Virus record (IMG/VR): IMGVR_UViG_3300034108_001117 | Span: 1 to 38,184 of that record | Direction: 5' to 3' (one strand) | Length of the DNA: 38,184 nucleotides | From: a virus | Shown: in pieces, positions 1-7,414 of the stretch | How the letters are laid out: each line of letters opens with the position of its first letter | Position numbering within the stretch: the first letter of the stretch is position 1 | Position numbers and translations under genes: made by a program | Notes under the pieces: generated by a model | The model's input: the letters and a program-made list of their open reading frames with translations, nothing else | Told to the model about the DNA's origin: nothing | The model's database searches: none

Positions 1-695
1 GTGGTGGCGGCACGGCTGGCGCAGCGGGCTTGAATCCGCTTTTTGGATCTCCGTCGTATGTTCGGGCCACGACTTACACGCTACTTTTCGCCCATGGCGG
101 AGCTGCGGGGACTGGCGGTCAGACCAGTGCGGCTGTCACCGCAGGCGGCACCGGGGCTGGCACTCATGGCGTCAGCATTGGGGGAATAAACAGTGCGGGG
201 GCATCGGGGCAGCAAACGAACGGCAGCAATTCGACTGCGTTTGGCCCTAGTTGGGAAGGCGGCGCGGGCGGTGGCGGCTCCAGCAATAGCGCGACCGTTC
301 CTCTCGTGACTGCGGGTGGCACTGCCCGCTGGGGTGGCGGTGGTGGCGGCTCTGGCGGGTGCCACAGCAACGTCCCGGCGAACGTGGACGCTACAGCAGG
401 CGGCGGCACCGGCAACAGTGTGGGCGCTACGGCGGGCGGGCTTGGTGGTGCAGCAGGCACGAGCGGCGCATCGCCCACGGCAGGTACTAACGGCGTTGCC
501 ACTACCGGCATCGTAGGTGGCACAGGGGGAGGAGGTGGTGGCACAACTGTCACGGCATCTACTGCGGGTGCGGCTGGCGGCAATGGCGGCAAAGGTGGCG
601 GCGGCGGAGGCGGCGGCGGGTGCGGCATGAACCCTGGCATCGGCGGCAATGGCGGCAACGGAGGCAACGGCTATGGGATCATAATATCATGGTGA
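1..695 (+). CDS. Glycine-rich tail fibre-like protein, C-terminal part (continues from 37647)
   Basis: This is the 3' part of a gene that starts at 37647. The last base of the window plus bases 1-2 make one codon, and the frame then runs open to the TGA at 693-695, giving 1233 nt and 410 residues in total. This half is almost entirely Gly, Ala, Thr and Ser, with many GGxGG runs, like the glycine-rich domains of phage fibres and adhesins that pack as polyglycine helices. Its stop overlaps the start of the next gene (ATGGTGA, 689-695), so the two are probably translationally coupled. The proline-rich frame on the opposite strand is only a reflection of the glycine codons. A receptor-binding role is inferred from composition and position. 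Confidence 0.8.
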   Translation, partial: GGGTAGAAGLNPLFGSPSYVRATTYTLLFAHGGAAGTGGQTSAAVTAGGTGAGTHGVSIGGINSAGASGQQTNGSNSTAFGPSWEGGAGGGGSSNSATVPLVTAGGTARWGGGGGGSGGCHSNVPANVDATAGGGTGNSVGATAGGLGGAAGTSGASPTAGTNGVATTGIVGGTGGGGGGTTVTASTAGAAGGNGGKGGGGGGGGGCGMNPGIGGNGGNGGNGYGIIISW

Positions 696-886
696 CACGT
701 TGGGCGTTACTGACAACTGCAGGTCAAGTCTTTAACGTGTGTGTTTGGGATGGGGTCGAGGCTTGGACTGCACCGGTCCATTTGACTGTTATTGAATGTC
801 CCGATTACGCTGGTCCTGGCTGGCAATACGTCGATTTGGAGTGGTCTCTGATTCCTCCTCCTGTTGAAGAAGGTGGGGGAGACTAA
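689..886 (+). CDS. Small tail-fibre-associated protein
   Basis: A 65-residue protein. The frame is open further upstream, but the ATG at 689 overlaps the preceding stop and puts the start at a sensible hydrophobic N-terminus. It contains the pattern FNVCVWDG..AWTAP...TVIE, then GWQYVD and W. This resembles short accessory proteins encoded next to phage tail fibres, which carry a vvnVvvWDG.. W.P motif and a GW.Y.dg motif. Their function is generally unknown; a chaperone or fibre-tip role is possible. Its stop (884-886) directly abuts the next ATG. Family resemblance is from memory. Confidence 0.65.
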   Translation: MVTRWALLTTAGQVFNVCVWDGVEAWTAPVHLTVIECPDYAGPGWQYVDLEWSLIPPPVEEGGGD

Positions 887-1738
887 ATGGTGCGGATCGG
901 TGCATTTGATCGACATCTAGAACCGTTAGCATGGTGGGAAGCAGAGCTGCTTCCTGCGGGCTGGTACGTCGATGAATTGCTCGTCGAGCCAGTAGCTGGC
1001 GGTGTCACAGGTACGGTAACAAGTACACTTTCTGACGCAACTCTGACTAGTTCTGGAACACTTTCTGGTGGGGCTGCGACAGGTAGCGTATCGGTTACGC
1101 TAGGAGCCGCAACGCTGTCGGCTTCTGGAACGCTTGCTTCTGGCTTGAGCGGAACTGTAACTAGAACACTCGATAATGCTTCGCTATCGTCTAGCGGTAC
1201 CGTCGCTGCGGGTGCATCAGGTACGGTAACGCGTACACTCGACAACGCAACGCTATCAGCAACAGGTGGTGCGGCTGGTTCCGTAACTGGTTCGGTTGCG
1301 TCAACACTAGCGGCTGTTACTTGCTCGGCAACCGCAACGCTTGCTGCTGGGCTAAGTGGTAGCGTCAACAGGACACTGGCAGCCGTTACTTCGTCAGCAA
1401 CTGGCACAGTAACAAACGGTGCATCAGGTAGCGTAACACGAACACTCGCAAATGCTACTCTATCGTCCACTGGTTCTTTCAGTGCTGGCTTAACAGCGTC
1501 AGTCAACCGAGCACTCGACTCGTGCGTTGTATCGTCAACTGGTACAGTCGCAAACGGTGCTACGGGTTCGCTATCGGTTCAACTTGCTTCGGCAACTTTG
1601 CAGAGTGGCAATGTGGCTCTGGGTGGCTTCAGGCTGAAGGTTGCGGGTGAGTGGAAAGATGCGATGGCTTTTGTGAAGGTAACTGGCACTTGGAAGAGTG
1701 CGACACCTTTCGTTAAGGTTGGAGGTGTTTGGGAATGA
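887..1738 (+). CDS. Tail fibre-like protein with 23-residue repeats
   Basis: 283 residues. A non-repeated N-terminus (residues 1-40, with WWEAELLPAGWYVDE) is followed by eight full repeats and one partial repeat of about 23 residues (41-242). The consensus is roughly TGSVTRTLDNATLSSTGTVA plus a GxA-type turn, with alternating small and beta-branched residues that suggest a beta-solenoid or stacked beta-prism shaft. The C-terminus (about 243-283) carries W-K..-FVKV-G-W motifs ending in VKVGGVWE, a tip pattern found in many phage tail proteins. It starts immediately after the previous stop and overlaps the next gene by ATGA. A structural fibre or tip-adhesin role is inferred; the exact family is not recognised. 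Confidence 0.65.
   Translation: MVRIGAFDRHLEPLAWWEAELLPAGWYVDELLVEPVAGGVTGTVTSTLSDATLTSSGTLSGGAATGSVSVTLGAATLSASGTLASGLSGTVTRTLDNASLSSSGTVAAGASGTVTRTLDNATLSATGGAAGSVTGSVASTLAAVTCSATATLAAGLSGSVNRTLAAVTSSATGTVTNGASGSVTRTLANATLSSTGSFSAGLTASVNRALDSCVVSSTGTVANGATGSLSVQLASATLQSGNVALGGFRLKVAGEWKDAMAFVKVTGTWKSATPFVKVGGVWE
1007..1612 (+). repeat. 69-nt tandem coding repeats (23 residues each)
   Basis: Eight complete units and one partial unit of about 69 nt lie in frame inside the fibre-like gene; one unit is 24 codons. The units are similar but not identical at DNA level. The most alike neighbours, around 1150-1290, share phrases such as GTVTRTLDNA. In-frame units of this length can expand or contract without breaking the gene. 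Confidence 0.75.
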
Positions 1739-3291
1739 AATTCAGAAAGTTCGACTCGTCGAGATACTTGGTTCGGCAATACCAAACGCCGCAAGGCTTA
1801 GCCAGCGTCAGTCTCGTCGAGTACACACTACCAAACACAGAATCGCAATTGTGGTACGAGAACCGAGACGGATTCCATGCGAACTTCCATGGATTCGATA
1901 ACACAATCGAAGTACGAGAAGGTTTTACAGGCTTTGGGATATCGCTGAACGAAATCTATCGCAATGGAATTGTTCTTTCAAACTCATCGACAGCATCCGC
2001 ACCTTCCGAAGAGTCTGGAAGCAACACTAGAGTTCCCGATAACTCGTTCAATTGGTACACGATTCGAGAAGCATGGCAAGCAGGATTGATACAATTCTTT
2101 CCTGAGTACCGAGATTATGACGGTAGTGATTGGTTCAAAATCAATCAGCCATACGTCTTCACGACGCAAGGATCGTCTGGGAGCGAAAAAGAAGAAGTCG
2201 AAAAGGCTCGGCAGTTGATTAACGCACTTAGACCGGAAGTTCGACAACACCTAATTGAGAACAATCGTGTCGGTGATGTTGTTGCGTACTTGATGCGATG
2301 CAATCAGACGACTGGTTACCTTAATCCAATCTCTCATCGAGTGGTTGTTGATATGCAACCTTCGAACGTAGAGGTCGCCCAGTCTATTACTCTCGATACG
2401 CTACCACCGAAGTTATCCATAAAGGTAATCAGTGACAGTATTACGAACAGCACTATACTAATCACTGACGAAGTTATAGGGCTGAAACGAACTGAATACC
2501 AACCAATCAGAACCATTGTTGTCGAAGTTGCATCAGATAAGGCTTGCGACATCCATTGGTTGAAGGCTCAAGGTGATTGCACGATCACTTTCCAGAACCC
2601 AGAAAAGACGCGAGCAACAATCACGATTCCGTTTCAAATCAACTTTCCTGTTGTGTCACAATCGAATCATACACTTGTTTCGAATCGTGTCGAAGTCATA
2701 GCGATTGCTGACGACGGTACACATTATTCCAGCCCAGTGTTCCTTACAGAATACTTCACACCGGAGGCACGAAACCAAATGCCAAAGTCGAATGAGATCC
2801 TAGTTTACGGTGACGATAGCTTTGTGTGTCGAGTAAACGGAACGGAGGTCATGCGAGGGTCAGCATGGAACGTCCCAGTGTCTTGCCATGTCGCTTGGAC
2901 TGGTAGTGATGTTGTCGAGATCGAAGTGCACAACGTAAACGGTGCGGGTGGGTTGCTTGCTGGCTTGTGGGTCGGTGATGTGTATCTTCCAACGGATAAC
3001 TCGTGGGAGTGTTCTCTTAATCGATCGAATTGGGTTCCACCTGTCGAGATCGCACACGCTGGAAGCAATTGGCAGCGTTATGGACTGTCGCATTTGGGGC
3101 TACCTGGAACGAATCACAAATGGCTATGGCATCCGAACGCTGGTGAAAACACTACTGTTTACTTCCGAAAAACAATAGGTGCTGTTGTGCCAGATCCAAC
3201 ACCAACACCGCAGCCCGTCGTCGGAGATTTCGAGCGTCGCATCAAAGCACTCGAAGAAATTGTTTCCAAGTTGCGTGCTGCGTTGACTTAA
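1735..3291 (+). CDS. Large adhesin-like tail protein with C-terminal coiled coil
   Basis: 518 residues. The start at 1735 is chosen because it overlaps the previous stop as ATGA. The protein is rich in beta-forming residues. Around residues 360-480 there is a region with VYGDDSFVCRVNG, WVGDVYLP, WLWHPN and TVYFRKTIG. This resembles the galactose-binding-like jelly-roll domains of glycosidases, where a W-x-W-P segment is followed by a YFRK strand. The last 20 or so residues (FERRIKALEEIVSKLRAAL) form a short coiled coil after a proline/threonine linker, suggesting oligomerisation. It is the last gene before the capsid promoter. A carbohydrate-binding receptor-recognition role is inferred; no catalytic motif is seen. 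Confidence 0.55.
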   Translation: MKFRKFDSSRYLVRQYQTPQGLASVSLVEYTLPNTESQLWYENRDGFHANFHGFDNTIEVREGFTGFGISLNEIYRNGIVLSNSSTASAPSEESGSNTRVPDNSFNWYTIREAWQAGLIQFFPEYRDYDGSDWFKINQPYVFTTQGSSGSEKEEVEKARQLINALRPEVRQHLIENNRVGDVVAYLMRCNQTTGYLNPISHRVVVDMQPSNVEVAQSITLDTLPPKLSIKVISDSITNSTILITDEVIGLKRTEYQPIRTIVVEVASDKACDIHWLKAQGDCTITFQNPEKTRATITIPFQINFPVVSQSNHTLVSNRVEVIAIADDGTHYSSPVFLTEYFTPEARNQMPKSNEILVYGDDSFVCRVNGTEVMRGSAWNVPVSCHVAWTGSDVVEIEVHNVNGAGGLLAGLWVGDVYLPTDNSWECSLNRSNWVPPVEIAHAGSNWQRYGLSHLGLPGTNHKWLWHPNAGENTTVYFRKTIGAVVPDPTPTPQPVVGDFERRIKALEEIVSKLRAALT

Positions 3292-3308
3292 ACACTTCCA
3301 CACAAAGT

Positions 3309-3336
3309 TTTACACGCCCCATCTCTACCGTATCAT
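3309..3336 (+). promoter_or_regulatory. Sigma-70-like promoter upstream of the capsid gene
   Basis: TTTACA (3309-3314), a 16-nt spacer and TATCAT (3331-3336) each differ from the sigma-70 consensus at one position. The promoter lies in the only sizeable gap between the fibre block and the capsid gene and would start transcription near 3343, leaving a leader of about 170 nt. Confidence 0.5.
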
Positions 3337-3346
3337 TCCAGCATGC

Positions 3347-3411
3347 CCGTGATTCTCACGGTCCAGACGTCTATACGCTGGCACCGTTGGACTATCTCAC
3401 TTTGCCAGCGT
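3347..3411 (+). promoter_or_regulatory. Structured leader of the capsid mRNA: two stem-loops
   Basis: CCGTGA/TCACGG (3347-3361) is a 6-bp stem with a 3-nt loop. ACGCTGGCA (3375-3383) pairs perfectly with TGCCAGCGT (3403-3411) across a 19-nt loop. The same segment also holds the direct near-repeat GTCTATACGC / GTCCATACGC. No T-run follows either stem, so they are unlikely to be simple terminators. They could stabilise the capsid mRNA or regulate it. Confidence 0.45.
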
Positions 3412-3514
3412 CCATACGCAGACGGTGGGCAGGATTAGCAGCCCGAGGAGGCTTGCACCGTCAATCTTTAGTGGGTCCAACCACCAATCCCGAAAACAGG
3501 ATCAGCAAAAACAA

Positions 3515-4975
3515 ATGGTAGCAATCGCAGAAAAACGACAAAAGGCAGCACAGCTAGCCAACGAAATCAAAAAGCTCGGCTCCGAGTTCCAACAACGCCA
3601 ATCGGCTCAAGAAAAAGATCCCTCCGTCAACCTTTGGCCAGATGAAACCCGCTCCGCTTGGGATCGCGTCAATACCGAATACGATGCGCTCGTTGACCAG
3701 ATCAACACCGAAGAATCAGCCAACGCCATCAACGAACGAATGGCCAAGGTGACCGAAGATCAAAAGCGATCCACTCGCCACGGTCGACAAATGCCCGGCC
3801 TCGACGACACCATGCCAGGTGAATCCCGAACCTACGGCGACGCCGGTTTCGATCGCGACGAAGCTAAGAAATACGCACAACGCGAAGACGACAAACGACT
3901 AGCTTTCCAAAGCTACCTCGTTCGACATGCTGCCCCGCACCTTATCACCGACAAACATCGCGACGCATGCCAGAGGCTAGGCTTTAGCCCAGACTCCGCA
4001 GAGCTCCGCGTTCCATTGATGGACACAGAGTCGCTTAAACACATGCGGTCCCAAGCGCGACGCACGAACGCGATTCGAGATATCGAAGTTCGGAAAATGA
4101 ACAAGCCCACGTCGGGTGCTGGTCCTGAATTGGTCCCGCAAACGTTCCTTGCTACGTTCGAACTGGCGATGCTCGCGACGTCTCCGATGTTCGCTTATAC
4201 CGACACGATCACGACCGCATCGGGAGAGGACATGCTCTTCCCAGTCGGAAATGATACGGCAGTCACGGGCGTATTGGTCACGGAAGGAAACGACCTTTCC
4301 TCCGACACCCAAACCGACCCAGTGCTCGAGCGTTTGACATTGCGAGCATACGACTACTCGTCCAGATTCATCCGAGTTTCTCAACAGCTTCAAAGAGATG
4401 CAATCGTGGACGTGGATCAGATCGTCGCGACTCTGCTCGGCGAGAGACTCGGACGAATCACCATGCAACACGCAACGGTGGGTACAGGTTCCTCCCAACC
4501 TCAAGGGGTCGTTACCGGAGCCGCCGCTGGTGTTACATCCGCCGCAGCCGCAGCGATTGCCGTCTCCGACGTGATCCGATTGCAACACTCGGTAGATCCG
4601 ATGTACCGAGGCAATGGAGTCTTCATGTGCCACGACTTGGTTACCCAAGCACTTCGATTGCTCAACGACACCACAGGCCGACCGCTCTGGATGTCAGGCA
4701 TCCGCGAAGGCATTCCAGACACGTTGCTCGGTCAGCCGCTGATCTATAACCAATACATGGCTTCATCGATCGCGACAACGCAAATCACCATGCTTTATGG
4801 TGACTTGTCTTACTACAAAGTCAGACGCGTTGGTTCCATGCGATTGATCCGAGCCCAAGAGCGATTCATCGAATTCCTCGAAACCGGGTTCCTCGGTTAC
4901 ATGGGCTTCGACGGTCGTCTCGCACGATGGACCGCCGCAGGCCCATGCCCAGTGAAACGATTGACCCAAGCTTAA
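3515..4975 (+). CDS. Major capsid protein, HK97 family
   Basis: 486 residues from the ATG at 3515. The frame is open back to a GTG at 3425, but the protein from 3515 begins MVAIAEKRQKAAQLANEI, the coiled scaffold-like delta domain expected at the N-terminus of HK97 gp5-type capsid proteins. After a charged region of about 170 residues, the mature part carries the usual elements: a PQTF segment, LTLRAYDYSSRFIRVSQQL, LGERLGRITMQHATVGTGSSQPQG, a conserved NDTTGRPLW region and the C-terminal YMGFDGRL strand. The prohead protease (33571-34248) should cleave the delta domain. The capsid gene normally follows the protease directly, but here the whole fibre block lies between them. Confidence 0.93.
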   Translation: MVAIAEKRQKAAQLANEIKKLGSEFQQRQSAQEKDPSVNLWPDETRSAWDRVNTEYDALVDQINTEESANAINERMAKVTEDQKRSTRHGRQMPGLDDTMPGESRTYGDAGFDRDEAKKYAQREDDKRLAFQSYLVRHAAPHLITDKHRDACQRLGFSPDSAELRVPLMDTESLKHMRSQARRTNAIRDIEVRKMNKPTSGAGPELVPQTFLATFELAMLATSPMFAYTDTITTASGEDMLFPVGNDTAVTGVLVTEGNDLSSDTQTDPVLERLTLRAYDYSSRFIRVSQQLQRDAIVDVDQIVATLLGERLGRITMQHATVGTGSSQPQGVVTGAAAGVTSAAAAAIAVSDVIRLQHSVDPMYRGNGVFMCHDLVTQALRLLNDTTGRPLWMSGIREGIPDTLLGQPLIYNQYMASSIATTQITMLYGDLSYYKVRRVGSMRLIRAQERFIEFLETGFLGYMGFDGRLARWTAAGPCPVKRLTQA

Positions 4976-4976
4976 T

Positions 4977-4999
4977 GTGGGAAGGCTTCAAGCCTGTCA
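4977..4999. repeat. Family A dispersed repeat, copy 1 (diverged)
   Basis: GTGGGAAGGCTTCAAGCCTG plus TCA matches the family A consensus GTGGGATAGGCTTCCAGCCT(GTCA) with a few changes. It begins two bases after the capsid stop codon. Confidence 0.7.
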
Positions 5000-5012
5000 T
5001 CACTTGTTACCC

Positions 5013-5043
5013 AAGGACGCCTTAAGTCGACTAGGGCGTCCTT
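5013..5043 (+). terminator. Stem-loop terminator after the capsid gene
   Basis: AAGGACGCC (5013-5021) pairs perfectly with GGCGTCCTT (5035-5043) across a 13-nt loop, and the 3' arm ends in a short T-run. It lies 37 nt after the capsid stop, between two family A repeats. It could be a partial terminator that sets the capsid level above that of the downstream connector genes. Confidence 0.6.
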
Positions 5044-5046
5044 TAT

Positions 5047-5107
5047 GTGGGATAGGCTTCTAGCCTGTCAACCTTTCTAAAGTTCGATAGCTGGAAGACT
5101 ATCCCAC
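5047..5107. repeat. Family A repeat, copy 2, forming an inverted pair
   Basis: A forward copy of family A (5047-5070, GTGGGATAGGCTTCTAGCCT then GTCA) is followed by an inverted partial copy (5090-5107, GCTGGAAGACTATCCCAC). The two 18-nt arms pair with 16 Watson-Crick pairs, one G-T pair and one mismatch across a 25-nt loop. The result is a strong hairpin downstream of the terminator. Confidence 0.75.
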
Positions 5108-5135
5108 TTTTCAAACCTTTAGCATAGTTTCAATC

Positions 5136-5396
5136 ATGCGTTCAGTTATCCTCCTGCAATCACTCGCCGGTAGCACTTTCTGCCACAATGCTGGCACGCT
5201 CCTCGAGTGTGATTCAGTCGAAGCCGAACGCCTTATCGAAGCAGGCATCGCACGAGAACTACTCTCAGGCGAACCGACAGAACTACAAAAAGCAACAAAA
5301 GGACGCATGGTTCCTGAGCCGGTGGGCGCTAGCCCCGGTTCCCCCGAACCGCAGGTTCCACCCCCCGAACAACCCAAACGCCGCCGCCGCTCCTGA
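5136..5396 (+). CDS. Small head-region protein with repeat-derived C-terminus
   Basis: 86 residues. The N-terminal half (MRSVILLQSLAGSTFCHNAG...VEAERLIEAGIARELL) resembles short phage head-operon proteins that place a hydrophobic core before an EAxRLIxAGxA helix; no function is established. The C-terminal half is Pro- and Arg-rich, is partly encoded by a family B repeat (5315-5340), and ends RRRRS at the edge of the family C array. Repeat insertion probably extended or replaced the original C-terminus. Confidence 0.6.
   Translation: MRSVILLQSLAGSTFCHNAGTLLECDSVEAERLIEAGIARELLSGEPTELQKATKGRMVPEPVGASPGSPEPQVPPPEQPKRRRRS
5315..5340. repeat. Family B dispersed repeat, copy 1
   Basis: Contains CCGGTGGGCGCTAGCCCCGG inside a TGAGC...TT frame. 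The core GGGC-GCTA-GCCC can form a hairpin. It lies inside the coding sequence of the preceding small gene. Copies 2 and 3 are at 6439 and 9556. Confidence 0.8.
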
Positions 5397-5525
5397 TCCC
5401 AACCCGACGCGTAAGCGAGGGACAGCAATCCCAACCCGACGCGTAAGCGAGGGACGACCAATCCCAACCCGACGCGTAAGCGAGGGACGACCAATCCCAA
5501 CCCGACGCGTAAGCGAGGGACAGCA
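5396..5525. repeat. Family C tandem array, four units of 32-33 bp
   Basis: Units start at 5396, 5428, 5461 and 5494. Each contains AACCCGACGCGTAAGCGAGG followed by GA and a short variable tail (CAGCA or CGACCA). The array starts at the stop codon of the 86-residue gene and fills the gap before the next gene. A single further copy lies at 12378. The units are contiguous with no spacers, so this is not a CRISPR. The opposite-strand reading gives SLAYASGW, a string I recall from planctomycete genomes. Confidence 0.85.
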
Positions 5526-5554
5526 ATCCTACACACCATGCAGGATGAAAAGAA

Positions 5555-5950
5555 TTGTTCCGAAAACCACAATACCCCCCGGTGTTGCTCCTCGAAGACG
5601 AACCGACAGAGCTGTCGTTCGGAGAGATCTACCTCGGGTGGGATGAGATCCGACTCGGCTTTCGACGCAAATTCAGCGACGAGGTGCGAGCGCGACGACG
5701 AGACGTCAGCTACACCAACCCAGGCCCGTACCGAGAGTGTGAATCCGATTCCGGCACCCTCTCCGAATGTTCCCGCGACTGGTTGCGATTAACCGACGAC
5801 GACAAACGACACCTTAGACACATCTGGATGGTTCAGACGGGGATGCAATGCTTATCGAAAAACTCAGCGAGGGCGCGTTCTCAATTTCAACAGTTGACCG
5901 CGTTCGACACAATTCCCGAATCAGTGACAAGTACGACGACCAATGGATAG
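5555..5950 (+). CDS. Hypothetical head-region protein
   Basis: 131 residues from a TTG start. An in-frame stop lies just upstream, so no ATG is available, and AGGA at 5542-5545 gives suitable spacing. Codon choice (GAC, CGA, CTC, TAC) matches neighbouring structural genes, and the protein has segments typical of real proteins (FGEIYLGWDEIRLGFRRKF, WLRLTDDDKRHLRHIW), so I prefer this frame to the competing ones. It overlaps the connector gene by about 100 nt, and its last 35 residues are therefore doubtful. Position between capsid and connector suggests a head-tail interface role; the family is not recognised. Confidence 0.5.
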   Translation: MFRKPQYPPVLLLEDEPTELSFGEIYLGWDEIRLGFRRKFSDEVRARRRDVSYTNPGPYRECESDSGTLSECSRDWLRLTDDDKRHLRHIWMVQTGMQCLSKNSARARSQFQQLTAFDTIPESVTSTTTNG

Positions 5951-6441
5951 TAGACGCCCTGGCATCAGCCACCGATTATTGCGAGCGATCCCTCGAGTGT
6001 TGTATCGCACGGTCGAACTGGCGATTGACACTAGACAGCTTTCCAGCGAGAGACGAGCCGATCCATATACCACTTTGGCCCATCCACCAAGTGACCGCGA
6101 TCAGCTACACCAACACAGCCGGAACAACGACGACCCTCGACCTAGCGAACATTGTTCAACCTGTCGGGATGTCCCGCTACGACCTGCGTCCTAGATTCGG
6201 GATCAATTGGCCCGAAGCACAACCGCCGAACGGATTACGTATCGAGTTTTCCGCAGGATGGGCCGAGCTCGCCGCAGTTCCAGCCACCATACAACGCGCC
6301 GCATTGATGCTTATTTCGCATTGGTACGAAAACCGCGAAGCGACATTGATTGGCGTCAACTCAAAAGAGATCGAGCTAGGATTCGAATCGATGGTCGAAA
6401 TGGTCCGCCCCGGCGTCGACAGCTTCGCGTGGGGTTCATGA
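5848..6441 (+). CDS. Head-tail connector protein, HK97 gp6-like
   Basis: 197 residues. The N-terminal helices (VDALASATDYCERSLECCI), the strand WRLTLDSFPA, the IHIPLWPIHQVTAISYT segment and the C-terminal IQRAALMLISHWYENREA helix match the phage gp6-like / YqbG-type connector family, whose rings join the portal to the head-completion protein. The family B repeat starts exactly at the stop codon (6439-6441). Order with the following genes (adaptor, tail completion, tail tube) is canonical. Confidence 0.85.
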   Translation: MLIEKLSEGAFSISTVDRVRHNSRISDKYDDQWIVDALASATDYCERSLECCIARSNWRLTLDSFPARDEPIHIPLWPIHQVTAISYTNTAGTTTTLDLANIVQPVGMSRYDLRPRFGINWPEAQPPNGLRIEFSAGWAELAAVPATIQRAALMLISHWYENREATLIGVNSKEIELGFESMVEMVRPGVDSFAWGS

Positions 6442-6464
6442 GCCGGTGGGCGCTAGCCCCGGTT
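6439..6464. repeat. Family B dispersed repeat, copy 2
   Basis: The sequence is identical to copy 1 over the 26-nt TGAGC...GGTT unit. Its first three bases serve as the stop codon of the connector gene. Confidence 0.85.
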
Positions 6465-6500
6465 TTCCAAAGCCGCCAGGCTTACCACTAAGAGAACAAC

Positions 6501-6827
6501 ATGCGCGGCGGAAAACTCCGACATAGATTCACCATCCAACGCCGAACCGTCCAGTACGACGCACGCGGACACGAAACAACCGTCTGGACAAATGTCGGTA
6601 CACCGATCTATTGCGAAGTGCTCGAGTTGTCCGGTAGAGAGTTGGAACGCGCCCGCCAACTTGTTGCCGAAGCAACCGTCCAAATCAAAACACGCCGCAG
6701 CGACGTACTAGCCACCGACCGGATCAAGTTCAATAACCGAATCCTACAGGTTTACTCCGTAGTGAATTCACCAACCGGCGAAGAACAAACCATCCTCTGC
6801 GCCGAACCAAAGACACCAGTGGGATAG
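6501..6827 (+). CDS. Head-tail adaptor (head closure protein)
   Basis: 108 residues. It begins MRGGKLRHRFTIQRR and continues with G..TTVW.NVGTPIYCEVLELSGRELERARQLVAEATVQIKTR and DRIKFNNRILQV, the conserved layout of the SPP1 gp16 / phage head-tail joining family, a small beta-barrel that closes the head and docks the tail. The stop TAG (6825-6827) lies inside a family A repeat. Its last 30 codons are part of a perfect 161-bp duplication that reappears at 7422. Confidence 0.85.
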   Translation: MRGGKLRHRFTIQRRTVQYDARGHETTVWTNVGTPIYCEVLELSGRELERARQLVAEATVQIKTRRSDVLATDRIKFNNRILQVYSVVNSPTGEEQTILCAEPKTPVG

Positions 6828-6898
6828 GCTTCTGGCCTGTCATCGCAGCACATGACCCACGCAACCTTACCCGACTTCCTGATCTCTGCGATGCGAGC
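6738..6898 (+). repeat. 161-bp direct repeat, copy 1
   Basis: Identical over 161 bp to 7422-7582 by base-by-base reading (offset 684). This copy holds the genuine end of the head-tail adaptor gene, a family A repeat and the first 47 bases of a tail completion gene, after which the sequence diverges. Confidence 0.95.
6819..6842. repeat. Family A repeat, copy 3
   Basis: GTGGGATAGGCTTCTGGCCT plus GTCA. Its TAG at 6825-6827 is the stop codon of the adaptor gene. It is part of the 161-bp duplication. Confidence 0.85.
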
Positions 6899-6977
6899 AG
6901 AAAAACGCGTTTTTGCCCTCGCTCGCACGTATAGAATGGAAATCGGGGCTTCCGGGTTGCCCCCCCTGCATGACTGA
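6852..6977 (+). pseudogene. Truncated 5' copy of the tail completion gene
   Basis: Starts MTHATLPDFLISAMRA, identical to the intact tail completion gene at 7536, then leaves the homology after the duplicated segment and stops at 6975-6977 after 41 codons. It is a by-product of the insertion between the two 161-bp copies. Bases 6970-7092 hold another short frame of 40 codons (MTEPVSVVLEKT...) which I cannot judge. Confidence 0.75.
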
Positions 6978-7054
6978 GCCAGTTTCGGTTGTGTTGGAAA
7001 AGACTTCAAACGGTCCCGAACTCCGCATCCTTAAGCGAATCACGAACGCAACCT

Positions 7055-7414
7055 ATGAGTATATCTTCGATCAACTTCGAAGCCGCCTATAGCAACGCAG
7101 AGCTAGCTGAAGCTACAAACGTCCTTCGAGATTGGCTTCAACGCCATCCAGATTTGCCGTTCTTCACATTCGACTTGATCTGTCGCGAGCTTTCGGATCG
7201 GATGCCAGCGGAGTATTTCAACCGAGTATTGCTTCGACTCGTAGCTGCAGGCGAACTGAAGGTAAACTACCGCGTAAAAATCAACGAGGGTGAATATTCA
7301 GAGGAGTCATACGATTCTCTCGAGTCTATTCCTGAATGCGTCTTTGATTCTGCTTTTGAGCCGGTCGACGTTGACGACTCTGCGAAGGTCCCTTCATACG
7401 CACCGGCGAAATGA
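7055..7414 (+). CDS. Inserted cargo gene, winged-helix-like protein
   Basis: 119 residues from the ATG at 7055; an upstream in-frame TTG at 6989 is less likely. Residues 15-75 (LAEATNVLRDWLQRHPDLPF then FTFDLICRELSDRMPAEYFN) read as a small helical or winged-helix domain, followed by LKVNYRV and an acidic region with YDSLESIPECVFD. The pattern reminds me of small adaptor domains near bacterial effector or defence proteins, but I cannot name the family. It is the only complete gene of convincing length in a 523-bp segment (6899-7421) bounded by the two 161-bp copies, so it is accessory to the structural operon. Same strand as its neighbours; no separate promoter was identified. Confidence 0.6.
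   Translation: MSISSINFEAAYSNAELAEATNVLRDWLQRHPDLPFFTFDLICRELSDRMPAEYFNRVLLRLVAAGELKVNYRVKINEGEYSEESYDSLESIPECVFDSAFEPVDVDDSAKVPSYAPAK

Noticed and set aside
164-667. Proline-rich protein on the - strand
   Set aside because: It is the antisense reflection of glycine codons in the tail fibre-like gene and has no ribosome site or partner genes.
3425-3514. N-terminal 30 residues of the capsid protein
   Set aside because: The GTG start would add a basic Ser-rich leader unlike capsid delta domains. The ATG at 3515 gives the expected helical start.
5396-5525. CRISPR array
   Set aside because: The 32-33 bp units are nearly identical from end to end with no unique spacers, no cas genes are present, and another copy stands alone at 12378.
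5188-5646. Gene with PTRRVSEG repeats
   Set aside because: The frame is a translation of the family C array and overlaps two better-supported genes.
5538-5792. Alternative + strand gene overlapping the 131-residue protein
   Set aside because: Despite having an ATG, its composition (Ser, Arg, Asn, Cys-rich) is that of an out-of-frame reading. Codon choice favours the frame from 5555.
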